Shown: in pieces, positions 1-9,049 of the stretch | How positions within the stretch are numbered: position 1 is the first letter of the stretch | Layout of the letters: each line of letters opens with the position of its first letter | Assembly: GCF_004331455.1 (NCBI RefSeq) | Contig: NZ_SJJR01000002.1 | Span: 62,001 to 126,000, forward strand | Direction of reading: 5' to 3' | Origin: Micromonospora zingiberis | Lineage (GTDB): Bacteria; Actinomycetota; Actinomycetes; Mycobacteriales; Micromonosporaceae | Length of the DNA stretch: 64,000 nt | Program-made: the position numbers and the translations under genes | Notes under the pieces: generated by a model | Seen by the model: the letters and a program-made list of their open reading frames with translations, nothing else | Told to the model about the DNA's origin: nothing | Databases searched by the model: none

Positions 1-2
1 CG

Positions 3-683
3 TCGGTCGAGCAGTGCCGCCGCGCACCCCGGGAGGAGTTCACCGTCCGCTGCGACGACGCCCTGCACGGCGAGGGGCTGCTGGTCCGGATCCGGGAGGC
101 CATCCTCAAGGAGAGCCTGATGCCGTGGTTCCGCGAGTGGGTGACGATCGAGCAGGAGGCGAGCGCGCTGTGCGGCTTCGAGCCGCTGGTGGTGCCCGGC
201 CTGCTCCAGACCGAGGGGTACGCCCGCGCGCTCTACGAGGGCGCGAGCCAACTCGTCGGCGATCAGGTCGAGCAGCCGCTGGCCGCCCGGCTCGACCGGC
301 AGAAGGTGCTCGCCCGGCCCAACCCGCCGCTGCTGGTGGCGGTGCTCGACTACACCGTGCTGGAGCGCCCGGTCGGTGGCCCGAAGGTGATGCGGGAGCA
401 GTTGCGGCACCTGGTCGAGGTGGGCCGCCGGATCAAGGTGCACCTGCACGTGGTGCCCAAGGGGGTCGGCGCCTACCCGGGACTCAACGGCGCCTTCGTG
501 ATCGCCACGCCGCCGGAGGGCGACGACATCGCCTACCTGGATAACCAGATGCGCGGCACCATCGTCGAGCGCACTGTGGACGTAAACTCCCTGCGGCAGA
601 ACTGGGAATCTGTCCGGGCCGAGGCGCTGCCCCACGGGGCCACCCTCAAGATGATCTCGGAGGCGGCGGAAGCATGGACCTGA
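3..683 (+). CDS. DUF5753-domain transcriptional regulator, 5' truncated by the window
   Basis: The open frame runs in from the left edge, so the N-terminus (expected XRE-type helix-turn-helix) is missing. What remains is the DUF5753 effector domain: an MPWFREWVTIEQEA segment, then LCGFEPLVVPGLLQTEGYAR, which is the signature of this family, and a C-terminal part with LDNQMRGTIVE. Members are actinobacterial regulators usually encoded beside a DUF397 protein, as in the whiJ-like systems of Streptomyces. The stop overlaps the next start by 10 bases, so the two are translationally coupled. An internal ATG at 120 would give a shorter protein, but the conserved sequence continues upstream of it. 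The regulated targets cannot be read from the sequence. Confidence 0.85.
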   Translation, partial: SVEQCRRAPREEFTVRCDDALHGEGLLVRIREAILKESLMPWFREWVTIEQEASALCGFEPLVVPGLLQTEGYARALYEGASQLVGDQVEQPLAARLDRQKVLARPNPPLLVAVLDYTVLERPVGGPKVMREQLRHLVEVGRRIKVHLHVVPKGVGAYPGLNGAFVIATPPEGDDIAYLDNQMRGTIVERTVDVNSLRQNWESVRAEALPHGATLKMISEAAEAWT

Positions 684-862
684 CCGGCGCGATCTGGCGC
701 AAGAGCAGCCGCAGCAGCGGTAACCAGGGCAACTGCGTGGAGGTGGCCGACAACCTGGCGCGGGTGGTCGGCGTACGCGACAGCAAGGACCGGCAGGGGC
801 CGGTGCTCACCTTCGACCCGGAGACCTGGCGGGCCTTCGTGACGTTCACCAAGGGTCACTGA
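674..862 (+). CDS. DUF397 domain protein
   Basis: A 62-residue protein with the family pattern: an LTGAIWRKSSRSSGN-like opening (W-x-K-S-S-x-S), then NCVEVA, VGVRDSKD and a final W-x-x-F segment. DUF397 proteins are small actinobacterial partners of XRE/DUF5753 regulators and often act in development or antibiotic control; their biochemical role is not settled. The gene overlaps the end of the DUF5753 gene by 10 bases, so the two form one translational unit. Confidence 0.88.
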   Translation: MDLTGAIWRKSSRSSGNQGNCVEVADNLARVVGVRDSKDRQGPVLTFDPETWRAFVTFTKGH

Positions 863-904
863 GCCGCGCTTGTCGAGGTAGTTACTGGCCGGTAACGTGC
901 CGGT

Positions 905-1369
905 ATGACTATCGACTCGCGGCAGGTGGCGGCCGGCATGCTCCAGGCGGTGCCGTTCGCCCGTACGCTCGGCATCGAATTTGTCGAGGTGGCTCCCGAG
1001 GCCGACGGCGGGGTCCGGGCGGTGGTCCGGCTGCCCGACTCGCCGGCCACCCACAACCACGTCGGCGGCCCGCACGCCGGGGCGATGTTCACCCTCGGTG
1101 AGACCGCCTCCGGCGCGGTGGTGCTCGCCGCCTTCGGCCACCTGCTCGACCGCGCGACGCCGCTGGCGGTGCGCGCGGAGATCGCGTACCGCAAGCTCGC
1201 CCTCGGGCCGGTGCTGGCCACGGCGCGCCTCGGTCGCCCGGCCGCCGACGTGGTCGCGGAGCTGGACGCCGGCCAGCGTCCCGAGTTTCCGGTCACCGTC
1301 GAGATCGCCACCGAGGCGGGCAAGCCGACCTCGGAGATGACCGTGATCTGGACCCTGCGCCCGAACTGA
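905..1369 (+). CDS. Hotdog-fold thioesterase-like protein (DUF4442/PaaI-like)
   Basis: A 154-residue protein whose central part, HNHVGGPHAGAMFTLGETASG, is the substrate and catalytic-helix region of hotdog-fold acyl-CoA thioesterases (PaaI/DUF4442 type). The rest alternates beta strands as that fold does. Such proteins hydrolyse acyl-CoA or related thioesters in the cytoplasm; the substrate here is unknown. It stands alone between the DUF397 gene and the sugar-phosphorylase pair. The ATG at 905 follows GTGCCGGT, with only a weak ribosome-binding site. Confidence 0.75.
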   Translation: MTIDSRQVAAGMLQAVPFARTLGIEFVEVAPEADGGVRAVVRLPDSPATHNHVGGPHAGAMFTLGETASGAVVLAAFGHLLDRATPLAVRAEIAYRKLALGPVLATARLGRPAADVVAELDAGQRPEFPVTVEIATEAGKPTSEMTVIWTLRPN

Positions 1370-1430
1370 CCGCCGCGCCGGCTCGGGCGAAGTGCGTTTG
1401 TTGACCGGTGACCGTGGATAGATTGGTACG

Positions 1431-2183
1431 GTGCTCGGCCTGCCTGATCATGTGACCGCATGTCTCTTCGACCTGGACGGTGTGCTCACGCAGACCGCCC
1501 GGGTGCACAACGCCGCCTGGACCGAGACCTTCGACGACTTCCTGCGTCGGCACGCCGACGCCACCGGCGAGCCGTACCGGCCGTTCGATCCGGGCCCGGA
1601 CTACCACCGTTACGTCGACGGGCGCCCCCGCCTCGACGGCATCCGCACGTTCCTCGCCTCGCGCGGCATCACGCTGCCGGAAGGCACGCCGGACGATCCG
1701 CCGGGCGCGCAGACCGTGCACGGCCTCGGCAACCAGAAGAACTCCCTGGTGTTGGAGCGGATCCGCAGCATGGGCGTGGACGTCTACCCCGGCTCGGTGG
1801 CGTACCTGAAGGCGGCGGCCGAGGCCGGGCTGCGCCGAGCGGTCGTCACGGCCAGCGCCAACGGCCGGGAGGTGGTCGCCGCCGCCGGGCTGGCGCCGCT
1901 GCTTCAGGAGCGGGTGGACGGGTTGACCGCACGGGCCGAGGCGCTGCGCGGCAAACCGCACCCCGACACCTTTCTCGCCGGAGCGAAGCTGCTCGGTGTC
2001 CAGCCCGAGCAGGCGGCGGTCTTCGAGGACGCCCTCGCCGGGGTGGAGGCCGGGCGGGCCGGCGGATTCGGGTACGTGGTCGGGGTGGACCGCGCCGGCC
2101 AGGCCGACGAGTTGCGGGCCCACGGCGCCGACGTGGTGGTCAACGACCTGACCGACCTGCTCGCAGCCGGACGGCTCGCGTGA
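1431..2183 (+). CDS. HAD-superfamily beta-phosphoglucomutase-like hydrolase
   Basis: A 250-residue HAD protein. Motif I is FDLDGVLTQT with the nucleophile Asp and the general acid two residues later. Motif II is VVTASANG, motif III the Lys in LRGKPHPDTF, and motif IV VFEDALAGVEAG. This set is typical of beta-phosphoglucomutases and sugar-phosphate phosphatases. It overlaps the downstream GH65 gene by GTGA. A phosphorylase would release beta-glucose 1-phosphate, which a beta-phosphoglucomutase would convert to glucose 6-phosphate, so the pairing supports that role. The start is GTG at 1431. Confidence 0.85.
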   Translation: MLGLPDHVTACLFDLDGVLTQTARVHNAAWTETFDDFLRRHADATGEPYRPFDPGPDYHRYVDGRPRLDGIRTFLASRGITLPEGTPDDPPGAQTVHGLGNQKNSLVLERIRSMGVDVYPGSVAYLKAAAEAGLRRAVVTASANGREVVAAAGLAPLLQERVDGLTARAEALRGKPHPDTFLAGAKLLGVQPEQAAVFEDALAGVEAGRAGGFGYVVGVDRAGQADELRAHGADVVVNDLTDLLAAGRLA

Positions 2184-4555
2184 TCAGGGAGCGGGCCTAT
2201 CCGGTCGAGCCGTGGCACATTCGGGAGACCCAGCTCGACATGGACGTGCTGGCCCAGTCCGAATCGGTCTTCGCGCTGTCCAACGGGCACGTCGGGCTGC
2301 GCGGCAACCTGGACGAGGGTGAGCCGCACGGGTTGCCCGGCACCTACCTCAACTCGTTCTACGAGCTACGCCCCCTGCCGTACGCGGAGGCCGGGTTCGG
2401 GTTTCCCGAGTCCGGTCAGACCATCGTCAACGTGACCAACGGCAAGCTGATCCGGCTGCTGGTCGATGACGAACCGCTCGACGTGCGCTACGGCGAACTG
2501 CTCGCCCACGAGCGGATCCTCGACCTACGCGCCGGCACCCTGCACCGGACGCTGCACTGGCGCTCGCCGGCCGGGCGGGAGGTCCGGGTACACAGCACCC
2601 GACTGGTCTCCTTCCGGCAGCGCTCGGTGGCCGCCATCCGCTACGAGGTGGAGGTGGCCGACGACAAGCCGCTGCGGCTGATCGTCCAGTCCGAGCTGGT
2701 GGCCAACGAGACCCTGCCGCCGCAGAGCCGCGACCCCCGGGTCGCCGCCGTGCTGGAGTCGCCGTTGCTGGCGGAGGAGGAACTGACCACCGAAGACGGC
2801 GGGCTGCTGATCCATCGGACCAAGGTCTCCGGGCTACGGGTCGCCGCCGCGATGGAGCACGAGGTCGACTCACCGGCCCACACCAGCATCGAGTCCGAGG
2901 GGTACGAGGACTGGGTGCGTACCACCGTCGGATGCGTGCTGGAACCCGGCCAGAAGCTCCGCGTGGTGAAGTACCTGACCTACGGCTGGTCCAGCCGGCG
3001 TTCCCTGCCCGCCCTGCGCGACCAGGTCGGTGCCGCCCTGGCCGCCGCCCGACTCGACGGGTGGGACGGGCTGGTCCGTGAGCAACGGGAATACCTGGAC
3101 GAGTTCTGGGACGCCGCCGACGTGGATGTCGACGGTGACCCGGAGGTGCAGCAGGCCGTCCGGTTCGGACTGTTCCACGTACTCCAGGCCGGCGCTCGCG
3201 CGGAACGCCGGCCCATCTCGGCCAAGGGGCTCACCGGTCCCGGGTACGACGGGCACGCCTTCTGGGACACCGAGATGTTCGTGCTGCCGGTGTTGACGTA
3301 CACCCACCCGGCCGCCGTTCGGGACGCCCTGTACTGGCGATACTCCACGTTGGAGCAGGCGCACGAGCGGGCCCGCACGCTCAACCTGGAGGGCGCGGCC
3401 TTCCCCTGGCGGACCATCCAGGGCCCGGAGTCGTCGGGCTACTGGCCGGCCGGCACCGCCGCGTTCCACATCGCAGCCGGCATCGCCGACGCGGTACGGC
3501 GCTACGTGCTGGTCAGCGGCGACCGGCAGTTGGAGCGGGAGATCGGGCTGACCCTGCTGGTGGAGACCGCCCGGCTGTGGCGCTCCCTCGGGCACCACGA
3601 CCGCAACGGCCAGTTCCACATCGACGGGGTGACCGGTCCCGACGAGTACACCGCGGTCAAGAACGACAACATCTACACCAACCTGATGGCGCAGCGGAAC
3701 CTGCTGGCCGCCGCAGAGGTGGTGATGCGCTACCGCGACGAGGCGTTCCACCTCGGGGTCACCGACGAGGAGGCCGCCGCGTGGCGGGACGCCGCCGCCG
3801 GCATGCACGTCCCGTACGACGAGGAAATCGACGTACATCAGCAGGTGGAAGGCTTCACCCGGTTGCAGGAGTGGGACTTCGCGCACACCCCGCAGGACAA
3901 GTACCCGCTGCTGCTGCACTACCCGTACTTCGACCTGTACCGCAAGCAGGTGGTCAAGCAGGCCGACCTGGTGCTGGCCATGCACTGGCGAGGCGACGCC
4001 TTCACCCCCGAGCAGAAGCTGCGCAACTTCCTCTACTACGAGCGGCGTACCGTCCGGGACTCGTCGCTGTCGGCCTGCACCCAGGCGGTGCTGGCGGCGG
4101 AGGTCGGCTACCACGAGTTGGCGCACAGCTATCTGCGCGAGGCCGCGCTGATGGACCTGCACGACCTGAACGAGAACACCCGCGACGGGGTGCACATGGC
4201 CTCGCTGGCCGGCGCCTGGATCGCGTTGGTCGCCGGGTTCGGTGGGCTCCGCGACCACGACGGCGTGCCCTCGTTCGCCCCCCGGCTGTCCAGCCGGATC
4301 GGCCGGCTGTCGTTCTCCCTCCAGTGGTGCGGCATGCGGCTGCGGGTGGACGTACGACCGCACCAGACGACGTACGCCCTGCACCACGCCGAACCGGACG
4401 CGGTGCTTGAGCTACGCCACTACGGCGAGCCGGTACGGGTCACCTGTGCCGAGCCGGTGACCGTACCGGTTCCGCCGCCGTCGGAGGACCTGCCGCCGCC
4501 GGAGCAGCCACCCGGCCGCGCCCCGCTGCTACGCCTGCCCGAGCACCTGTCGTAG
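2180..4555 (+). CDS. Glycoside hydrolase family 65 protein (disaccharide phosphorylase or hydrolase)
   Basis: A 791-residue protein, normal for GH65 (maltose, trehalose, kojibiose or nigerose phosphorylases, and related acid trehalases). It opens with WHIRETQLDMDVLAQSESVFALSNGHVGLRGN, the family N-terminus. The (alpha/alpha)6 barrel carries GHAFWDTEMFVLP and, near residue 489, the GPDEYTAVKNDNIYTN stretch with the catalytic Glu. A C-terminal beta domain follows. The GTG at 2180 overlaps the preceding stop (GTGA); the open frame extends further upstream only inside the HAD gene. Paired with the beta-phosphoglucomutase-like gene, a phosphorylase is more likely than a hydrolase; the linkage specificity cannot be read. 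Confidence 0.88.
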   Translation: MIRERAYPVEPWHIRETQLDMDVLAQSESVFALSNGHVGLRGNLDEGEPHGLPGTYLNSFYELRPLPYAEAGFGFPESGQTIVNVTNGKLIRLLVDDEPLDVRYGELLAHERILDLRAGTLHRTLHWRSPAGREVRVHSTRLVSFRQRSVAAIRYEVEVADDKPLRLIVQSELVANETLPPQSRDPRVAAVLESPLLAEEELTTEDGGLLIHRTKVSGLRVAAAMEHEVDSPAHTSIESEGYEDWVRTTVGCVLEPGQKLRVVKYLTYGWSSRRSLPALRDQVGAALAAARLDGWDGLVREQREYLDEFWDAADVDVDGDPEVQQAVRFGLFHVLQAGARAERRPISAKGLTGPGYDGHAFWDTEMFVLPVLTYTHPAAVRDALYWRYSTLEQAHERARTLNLEGAAFPWRTIQGPESSGYWPAGTAAFHIAAGIADAVRRYVLVSGDRQLEREIGLTLLVETARLWRSLGHHDRNGQFHIDGVTGPDEYTAVKNDNIYTNLMAQRNLLAAAEVVMRYRDEAFHLGVTDEEAAAWRDAAAGMHVPYDEEIDVHQQVEGFTRLQEWDFAHTPQDKYPLLLHYPYFDLYRKQVVKQADLVLAMHWRGDAFTPEQKLRNFLYYERRTVRDSSLSACTQAVLAAEVGYHELAHSYLREAALMDLHDLNENTRDGVHMASLAGAWIALVAGFGGLRDHDGVPSFAPRLSSRIGRLSFSLQWCGMRLRVDVRPHQTTYALHHAEPDAVLELRHYGEPVRVTCAEPVTVPVPPPSEDLPPPEQPPGRAPLLRLPEHLS

Positions 4556-4632
4556 CCGCTTGCGGCGCCGCGCCCGGCGCCCGTGTGGCGTTCCGGTGCC
4601 GGCTGTTGCCGTCGGCGGGCTGGTGCGAGCGG

Positions 4633-4812
4633 TCAGATCGGCTCGCCCTGGGAGGGGCGGCCGGTGGCGTCGTGGGGCGTGCGGGCTCGCGGGTCGTCGG
4701 CCGAACGCGCCTGGGCCGCCTCGTCCGCCCAGTCCCGGTCGGGCCGGGTGTCCTGTTCCCGCCGCTTGCGCTCGGCGGCCTGGTCGACGGGCTCACGGTG
4801 ATGATGCGGCAT
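4633..4812 (-). CDS. Small hydrophilic protein of unknown function (59 aa)
   Basis: A minus-strand frame starting MPHHHREPVDQAAERKRR and ending GRPSQGEPI. Nearly every codon ends in G or C, as in neighbouring real genes, and the competing frames do not show this. It is rich in Arg, Asp, Glu and His, has no hydrophobic segment and looks disordered. It fills the otherwise empty stretch between the GH65 and hydrolase genes on the opposite strand. No function is recognised. Codon use is the main support. Confidence 0.55.
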   Translation of the reverse strand: MPHHHREPVDQAAERKRREQDTRPDRDWADEAAQARSADDPRARTPHDATGRPSQGEPI

Positions 4813-4996
4813 GACGGTCCTCGCGATCTGGTCGCCGACGCCGTTGACGCCGGTCCGTCTGCGGTCCCCCGACGGCTACCCGAGGTCACCAGCGGCAAAC
4901 GCGCGGGCAGCGGACGGGCGGTCGGGCCCCGACGGCGTGGCGGCAGCCTGGCCGGGTACCCGCCGTGGCAGGCAGCGCCGTGATCTGGAGGATGAG

Positions 4997-5665
4997 ATGG
5001 ACGTTCGGGACAGTGCGGTGACGATCCCGGCGGGGGTGGCCGACCTGCCGGCGGACCTGATGGTCCCGGCCGACCCGGTCGGGGTGGTGCTGTTCGCGCA
5101 CGGCAGCGGCAGCTCCCGGCACAGCCCGCGCAACCTGGCCGTGGCGCGCTCCCTCAACGAGGGCGGGCTCGGCACCGTCCTGGTCGACCTGCTCACCGAG
5201 GCCGAGGACGAAATGGACGCGGTCACCGCCGAACTGCGGTTCGACATCGAACTGCTGGCCACCCGGCTGGCCGCGATCGTGGACTGGCTGGCCGCCGAGC
5301 AACCGTTCGGCGCGGCCCGGATCGGTCTCTTCGGAGCCAGTACGGGTGCCGCCGCCGCCCTCGTCGCCGCCACACGACGACCGGAGCAGGTGCACGCCGT
5401 GGTGTCCCGGGGCGGTCGCCCCGACCTGGCCGGCGCCGCCCTGGGTGAGGTACGCGCCCCCACCCTGCTGCTCGTCGGTGGCCTCGACGAGCAGGTGATC
5501 TCCCTCAACCAGCACGCCCTGGGTCAGCTGGCGGCCCCGGCCGACCTGCGGGTGATCCCCGGCGCGACGCACCTCTTCGAGGAGCCCGGCACCCTGGAGC
5601 AGGTCGCCGAGGCGGCTGCCGCGTGGTTCCACGACCACCTGCACCCCCAACCCACCCCCGCCTGA
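4997..5665 (+). CDS. Alpha/beta hydrolase, dienelactone-hydrolase-like
   Basis: A 222-residue cytoplasmic alpha/beta hydrolase. The oxyanion region is VVLFAHGSGSSRHSPRN, the nucleophile elbow GLFGASTGAAAAL has G-x-S-x-G with Ser, the acid is in LLVGGLDEQVI, and the His is in IPGATHLFEEPG. This form, often next to phosphoribosyltransferase or stress genes in actinobacteria, is usually annotated as a dienelactone hydrolase family protein; the substrate is unknown. The ATG at 4997 is preceded by GGAGG at 4987-4991. Upstream open frame is not supported by conservation or a ribosome-binding site. Confidence 0.8.
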   Translation: MDVRDSAVTIPAGVADLPADLMVPADPVGVVLFAHGSGSSRHSPRNLAVARSLNEGGLGTVLVDLLTEAEDEMDAVTAELRFDIELLATRLAAIVDWLAAEQPFGAARIGLFGASTGAAAALVAATRRPEQVHAVVSRGGRPDLAGAALGEVRAPTLLLVGGLDEQVISLNQHALGQLAAPADLRVIPGATHLFEEPGTLEQVAEAAAAWFHDHLHPQPTPA

Positions 5666-5785
5666 CACCGTGCGTGCCCGTTCGCGCACGCCAGGCGAGC
5701 CCCGCCCACGGTGCGCCCCGGGCCGACTCGTCGGGGTCGGGCGAGGCGCGGGTGCACGCCGGATGTGCCGGGGGCGAGGTGCGGC

Positions 5786-6958
5786 TCAGGCTGGTTCGGG
5801 GCGCGGTCGGGCGGGCGGTTCGGCTGGGCCGGGGGTGGGCGGTTGCGGCGGTGCTGCTGCGGCGGCCTGTCGTTGGCGCTGCACGCTGTCGATGATCCGC
5901 CAGGCGACGGCGGCGATCGGCACCGCGACGAAGGCACCCGCGATGCCGGCGATGAGGGTGCCGGCGGTCACCGCGAGCAGGATCACCACCGGGTGTAGTC
6001 GTACCTGCCGTTTCATCACCAGCGGCTCCAGCAGGTTGCCCTCGATCTGCTGGACGGCGATCACGGCGGCCAGGGTGAGCAGGGCCGTGGTGGGACCGTC
6101 GGCGGCCAGCGCGACCAGCACCGCGACCGCACCGGCCACCGTCGCACCGATGATCGGTACGAAGCCGCCGATGAACGTGATCAAGGCCAGCGGGAACGCC
6201 AGCGGCACTCCGAGCAGAACCAGTGCCAGGCCGATGCCGACCGCGTCGATGCCCGCGATCAGCATGGTCCCCCGGCTGTACGAGCCGAGGGTGTGCCAGC
6301 CGACCCGGCCCGCCTCGGCGGCGACCTCCCGGTTCGGCCCGGTCATCCGGTCCAGCGTCCAGTGCCACATCCCCCGGCCGTCCTTCAGCAGGAAGAACAG
6401 CAGCACCAGGGCGAGCAGGGCGGAGCCGAACACCTCGGCCACGGTGCGGGCACTGGAGACCGGGTCGACCTCCTGATCGGTGACCCCCTGGCGGAGCTGG
6501 GCGAGCAGGCCGTCGAGCTGCTGGTCGGTCACCGGCAGCGTGGAGGTGATCAGTTCGCGGGTGCGTCCCAGCCCCTGCCGCAACTCGTCGCCCAACTCGC
6601 TGAACTGGACGGCGGTCAGGTTCCACACCAGCACCCCGACCCCGCCCAGGATGCCGAGCAGCAGCAGCACGGTGAGCAGGGCGGCCAGCGCGGCGGGCAG
6701 CCGCAGCCGGCGCAGCGCGAGTTGTACCGGGTCGAGCAGGGCGGCGAGGAAGAAGGTGGCGGCCAGGGCGATGGCCAGCGGCGTGACCAGCATGGTGATC
6801 CGGGCCAGCAGATAGAGCCCGGCGGCGATCACCACCAGGCAGGCGCTCCAGACCACCGCGGAGCGAACCAGCCAGGGCAGGGCCGCCCACGTCTGTCGCG
6901 GTCCGGCTTCCCGGTCCGCCGCCTTATCGGGCTCGCGCCCGGCACCCGCTGCGACCAC
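5786..6958 (-). CDS. AI-2E family transporter (PerM-like permease)
   Basis: A membrane protein of about 390 residues with the AI-2E/UPF0118 pattern: two N-terminal membrane helices (VVWSACLVVIAAGLYLLA and the next), a long soluble part containing a DGLLAQL region, then a helix cluster including FIGGFVPIIGATVAGAVAVLVAL and the diagnostic IEGNLLEPLVMKR. The family includes quorum-signal exporters and Na+/H+ antiporter-like proteins; no substrate can be assigned here. I chose GTG at 6958, which has GAGGAGG five bases upstream. An earlier in-frame start at 7141 would overlap the upstream gene. The tail is Pro/Ala/Arg rich. Confidence 0.85.
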   Translation of the reverse strand: MVAAGAGREPDKAADREAGPRQTWAALPWLVRSAVVWSACLVVIAAGLYLLARITMLVTPLAIALAATFFLAALLDPVQLALRRLRLPAALAALLTVLLLLGILGGVGVLVWNLTAVQFSELGDELRQGLGRTRELITSTLPVTDQQLDGLLAQLRQGVTDQEVDPVSSARTVAEVFGSALLALVLLFFLLKDGRGMWHWTLDRMTGPNREVAAEAGRVGWHTLGSYSRGTMLIAGIDAVGIGLALVLLGVPLAFPLALITFIGGFVPIIGATVAGAVAVLVALAADGPTTALLTLAAVIAVQQIEGNLLEPLVMKRQVRLHPVVILLAVTAGTLIAGIAGAFVAVPIAAVAWRIIDSVQRQRQAAAAAPPQPPTPGPAEPPARPRPEPA

Positions 6959-7073
6959 GTCGCCCTCCTCGCCTCGGGCGAGGTCGTACCCGTCCGGCGT
7001 CGCTCCGACACCGTCGTGGCGCAGGTTTGACCGACCCGCGCGGCCACCGGGCGTCCGCCTGCGGCGCGTCGGG

Positions 7074-7889
7074 TCAGTACGCGGCGACCGGGGCCCGGCC
7101 GACGGCCACGGTCGGAATCTCGCGGGTCTGCTCGACCCCACCGGACGCGGCCTGCTCGACCTCGCCGAACGCGGTCAGCGGCAGCACCGACTCGTGCTGT
7201 TCGGCTGCCGGCAGGAGCGCGGAGACGGTCTCCGCCCGCAGGCTGCGCGCCGACGCGGCGGCGACCTCGGCGGCCCGCCAGGCTTCCTGCTCCCGCTCCC
7301 GAGCGGCCCGCTGCTGGGCGAAGAGGTGGTCGCGTACCGCCCGGCGCAGCACCAACTCCTGCTCGACCGGGTGCAGTCGGGGATCCCAGCCCCGGTGTGC
7401 GAAGACATCGCTGAGCTGCTCCACCGACAGTTCCCGCCGCCAGTACGCGTCCAGCGCCGCCCGGTGCAGCCAGCGCTCACGGTCGGCGTACTCGGTCGGG
7501 GTGCGTGGGGTCTGCGGCAGTGGCAGGCCGGCGGCGTCGGACAACCGGCGGACGTCCGCCTCCGCCGCCTCGTACGCCTGCCACGCCTGCTCGGCCTCGT
7601 CCTGCGCGGCCAGCCAGTCGTCACGCTGGCGGCGGGCCGTCGTCTCGGCCCGCTCGGCGGCCACCGTCACCTCCTCGGCCCAGCGGTCCTGGTCGCGCTG
7701 CCGGGCGGGCTGTTCGGACTTGCTCGGCAGGGCCGCCTCGCGGATCCGGGCACCCGCGTCGAAGCGGAGTCGCCGGGGACGCAGCAGCAGGCCGGAGACG
7801 GCGAGGGTGACAACACCCAACAGGCTCAGCCAGATGGCGGCGGCCCGGGGTACGTCGAGGAGTACGGCGGAGAGAGCGGTTCGCATCAT
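7074..7889 (-). CDS. Membrane-anchored coiled-coil protein of unknown function
   Basis: A 271-residue protein with one N-terminal membrane helix (AAAIWLSLLGVVTLAVSGLLL), then a basic RPRRLR stop and a long charged helical region rich in Ala, Glu, Gln and Arg (about residues 60-230) predicted to form coiled coil. The C-terminus ends in a Pro/Val-rich tail. A single-pass protein with a long cytoplasmic coiled coil would fit a scaffold role, but no family is recognised. The ATG at 7889 has GAGG a suitable distance upstream; GTG at 7895 is also in frame. It lies directly upstream of the AI-2E transporter on the same strand. Confidence 0.65.
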   Translation of the reverse strand: MMRTALSAVLLDVPRAAAIWLSLLGVVTLAVSGLLLRPRRLRFDAGARIREAALPSKSEQPARQRDQDRWAEEVTVAAERAETTARRQRDDWLAAQDEAEQAWQAYEAAEADVRRLSDAAGLPLPQTPRTPTEYADRERWLHRAALDAYWRRELSVEQLSDVFAHRGWDPRLHPVEQELVLRRAVRDHLFAQQRAAREREQEAWRAAEVAAASARSLRAETVSALLPAAEQHESVLPLTAFGEVEQAASGGVEQTREIPTVAVGRAPVAAY

Positions 7890-8037
7890 CAGCACCTCGT
7901 GGTCGGGTGAGGGTCGTCGACTGTGCTGGAGGGGAGGCAGGAGTCCGCGTGCCCATCGGGCCGGCGGAGCGTCGCGGGTGGGGCGCGGCTTCGGCGGTCG
8001 CCGAGGCTCGCGGTGACCCGTGACGGGCCTGCCTCGG

Positions 8038-8418
8038 TCAGGCGGTGGGCGGACCGCGCCGGGTCGGCTCGCCCGGACCGACGGCGATGCGTACGGCGGC
8101 GGGCCGGGTCGCGATGGCGGCGACCGGGGCGGCTACGGCGTCGGTGTGCTCGGGGCGGGCCGGTGCGAGCGCCTGGACCGGCCGGGCCGGTAGCTGCTCG
8201 GCGACTGGAACGGCCGCGACGACCGGCCGGGCCGCGACCACGGTGGCGGCCGGCGGGGCCGACAGGTCGGTGGCACCGGGCCGGGACGCGGGATCGGTGG
8301 CGGTGGCCGTGCCGAGACCGACGGCCAGTACGAGTGCCGCCAGCGCCAGGCGGGTCAACTCCCGCAGCGCGCACAGCGTCGCCGGCCACAGTGGACGGGC
8401 GAACGCGAAAGTCGGCAC
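8038..8418 (-). CDS. Hypothetical membrane or exported protein (126 aa)
   Basis: The N-terminus MPTFAFARPLWPATL is followed by a hydrophobic helix, LALAALVLAVGLGTATA, and then an Ala/Pro/Val-rich low-complexity tail. This could be a signal peptide or a single membrane anchor. Codon use is GC-biased as in real genes, but composition makes family assignment impossible. It is on the same strand as the coiled-coil protein 150 bases further along. No function is recognised. Confidence 0.45.
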   Translation of the reverse strand: MPTFAFARPLWPATLCALRELTRLALAALVLAVGLGTATATDPASRPGATDLSAPPAATVVAARPVVAAVPVAEQLPARPVQALAPARPEHTDAVAAPVAAIATRPAAVRIAVGPGEPTRRGPPTA

Positions 8419-8514
8419 GGCTCAAACCTATCGCCCCCGGCGGGGGATCGCAGCGCCACGAAGGTGACCGGATGGTGAAGCGTGCCACGCCGAGCGTCGG
8501 GTCGGTGCCCGGAT

Positions 8515-8847
8515 CTACGGCGTGGTGCCGGCCACCGGCTCCTTTGTGAACAGCGCCAGCAGGTCGCCGACCTGGCGGTCGGCCTCGGCGGGGTGGCGGA
8601 ACCGGCCGGCCGGGTTGAGGGTGTATTCGTTGCGCCGCCCGACCCGGGTGCGATGCAGGTAACCGCCGGCCTCCAGGTCGGCGACGATGGCCTGGGCGGC
8701 CCGCTCGGTCACACCCACCTCGTCGGCGACGTCACGTAGCCGGGCGGTGGGGTTACGGGCGATGGCGAGCAGCACATGCGCGTGGTTTGTGAGGAAAGTC
8801 CAGTTACGGGTGCTTTCCCGCTCGCCTGTGGTTGCCATGTCCGCCAT
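8515..8847 (-). CDS. Winged-helix transcriptional regulator
   Basis: A 110-residue protein with one winged helix-turn-helix: FLTNHAHVLLAIARNPTARLRDVADEVGVTERAAQAIVADLEAGGYLHRTRVGRRNEYTLN reads as two helices, a recognition helix and a wing ending in N-x-Y-x-L. This is close to the MarR/IclR-like small regulators of actinobacteria. The ATG at 8847 follows GGGTGGG; ATG 8838 is also possible. The gene is divergent from the carbonic anhydrase, with a short palindrome (8935-8951) between them that could be its operator. The ligand is unknown. Confidence 0.78.
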   Translation of the reverse strand: MADMATTGERESTRNWTFLTNHAHVLLAIARNPTARLRDVADEVGVTERAAQAIVADLEAGGYLHRTRVGRRNEYTLNPAGRFRHPAEADRQVGDLLALFTKEPVAGTTP

Positions 8848-8934
8848 CGTATGACCCACCCTTCGGTTCTCCGGGCCGCGCCGTCCGCCCGCGCACCCGT
8901 TCGGTCCCGTACGCAAGCGTCGAGCGATACCTGA

Positions 8935-8951
8935 AATGCATATCACGCATT
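8935..8951. promoter_or_regulatory. Possible operator palindrome between the regulator and carbonic anhydrase
   Basis: AATGC-N7-GCATT lies in the 200-base divergent region. The stretch is noticeably richer in A and T than its surroundings. Its position suits a site for the winged-helix regulator, but the arms are short, so this is an inference. Confidence 0.3.
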
Positions 8952-9049
8952 GCTTGACGTGGCTTGCACTGCGTGTGACGGTGGGGGCAGCCCGTGACCA
9001 GCGTCGGCCGGGATGACCAGGCATCGCACGAGAAGCGAGGTGACGCCGG

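Noticed and set aside
1460..2179. Upstream extension of the GH65 gene
   Set aside because: It lies wholly within the HAD gene in another frame. GTG 2180 fits the family start and a GTGA overlap.
5505..6890. Alternative minus-strand frame over the AI-2E transporter
   Set aside because: Arg/Gly/Ala-rich translation without membrane helices, while the other frame has a clear family match.
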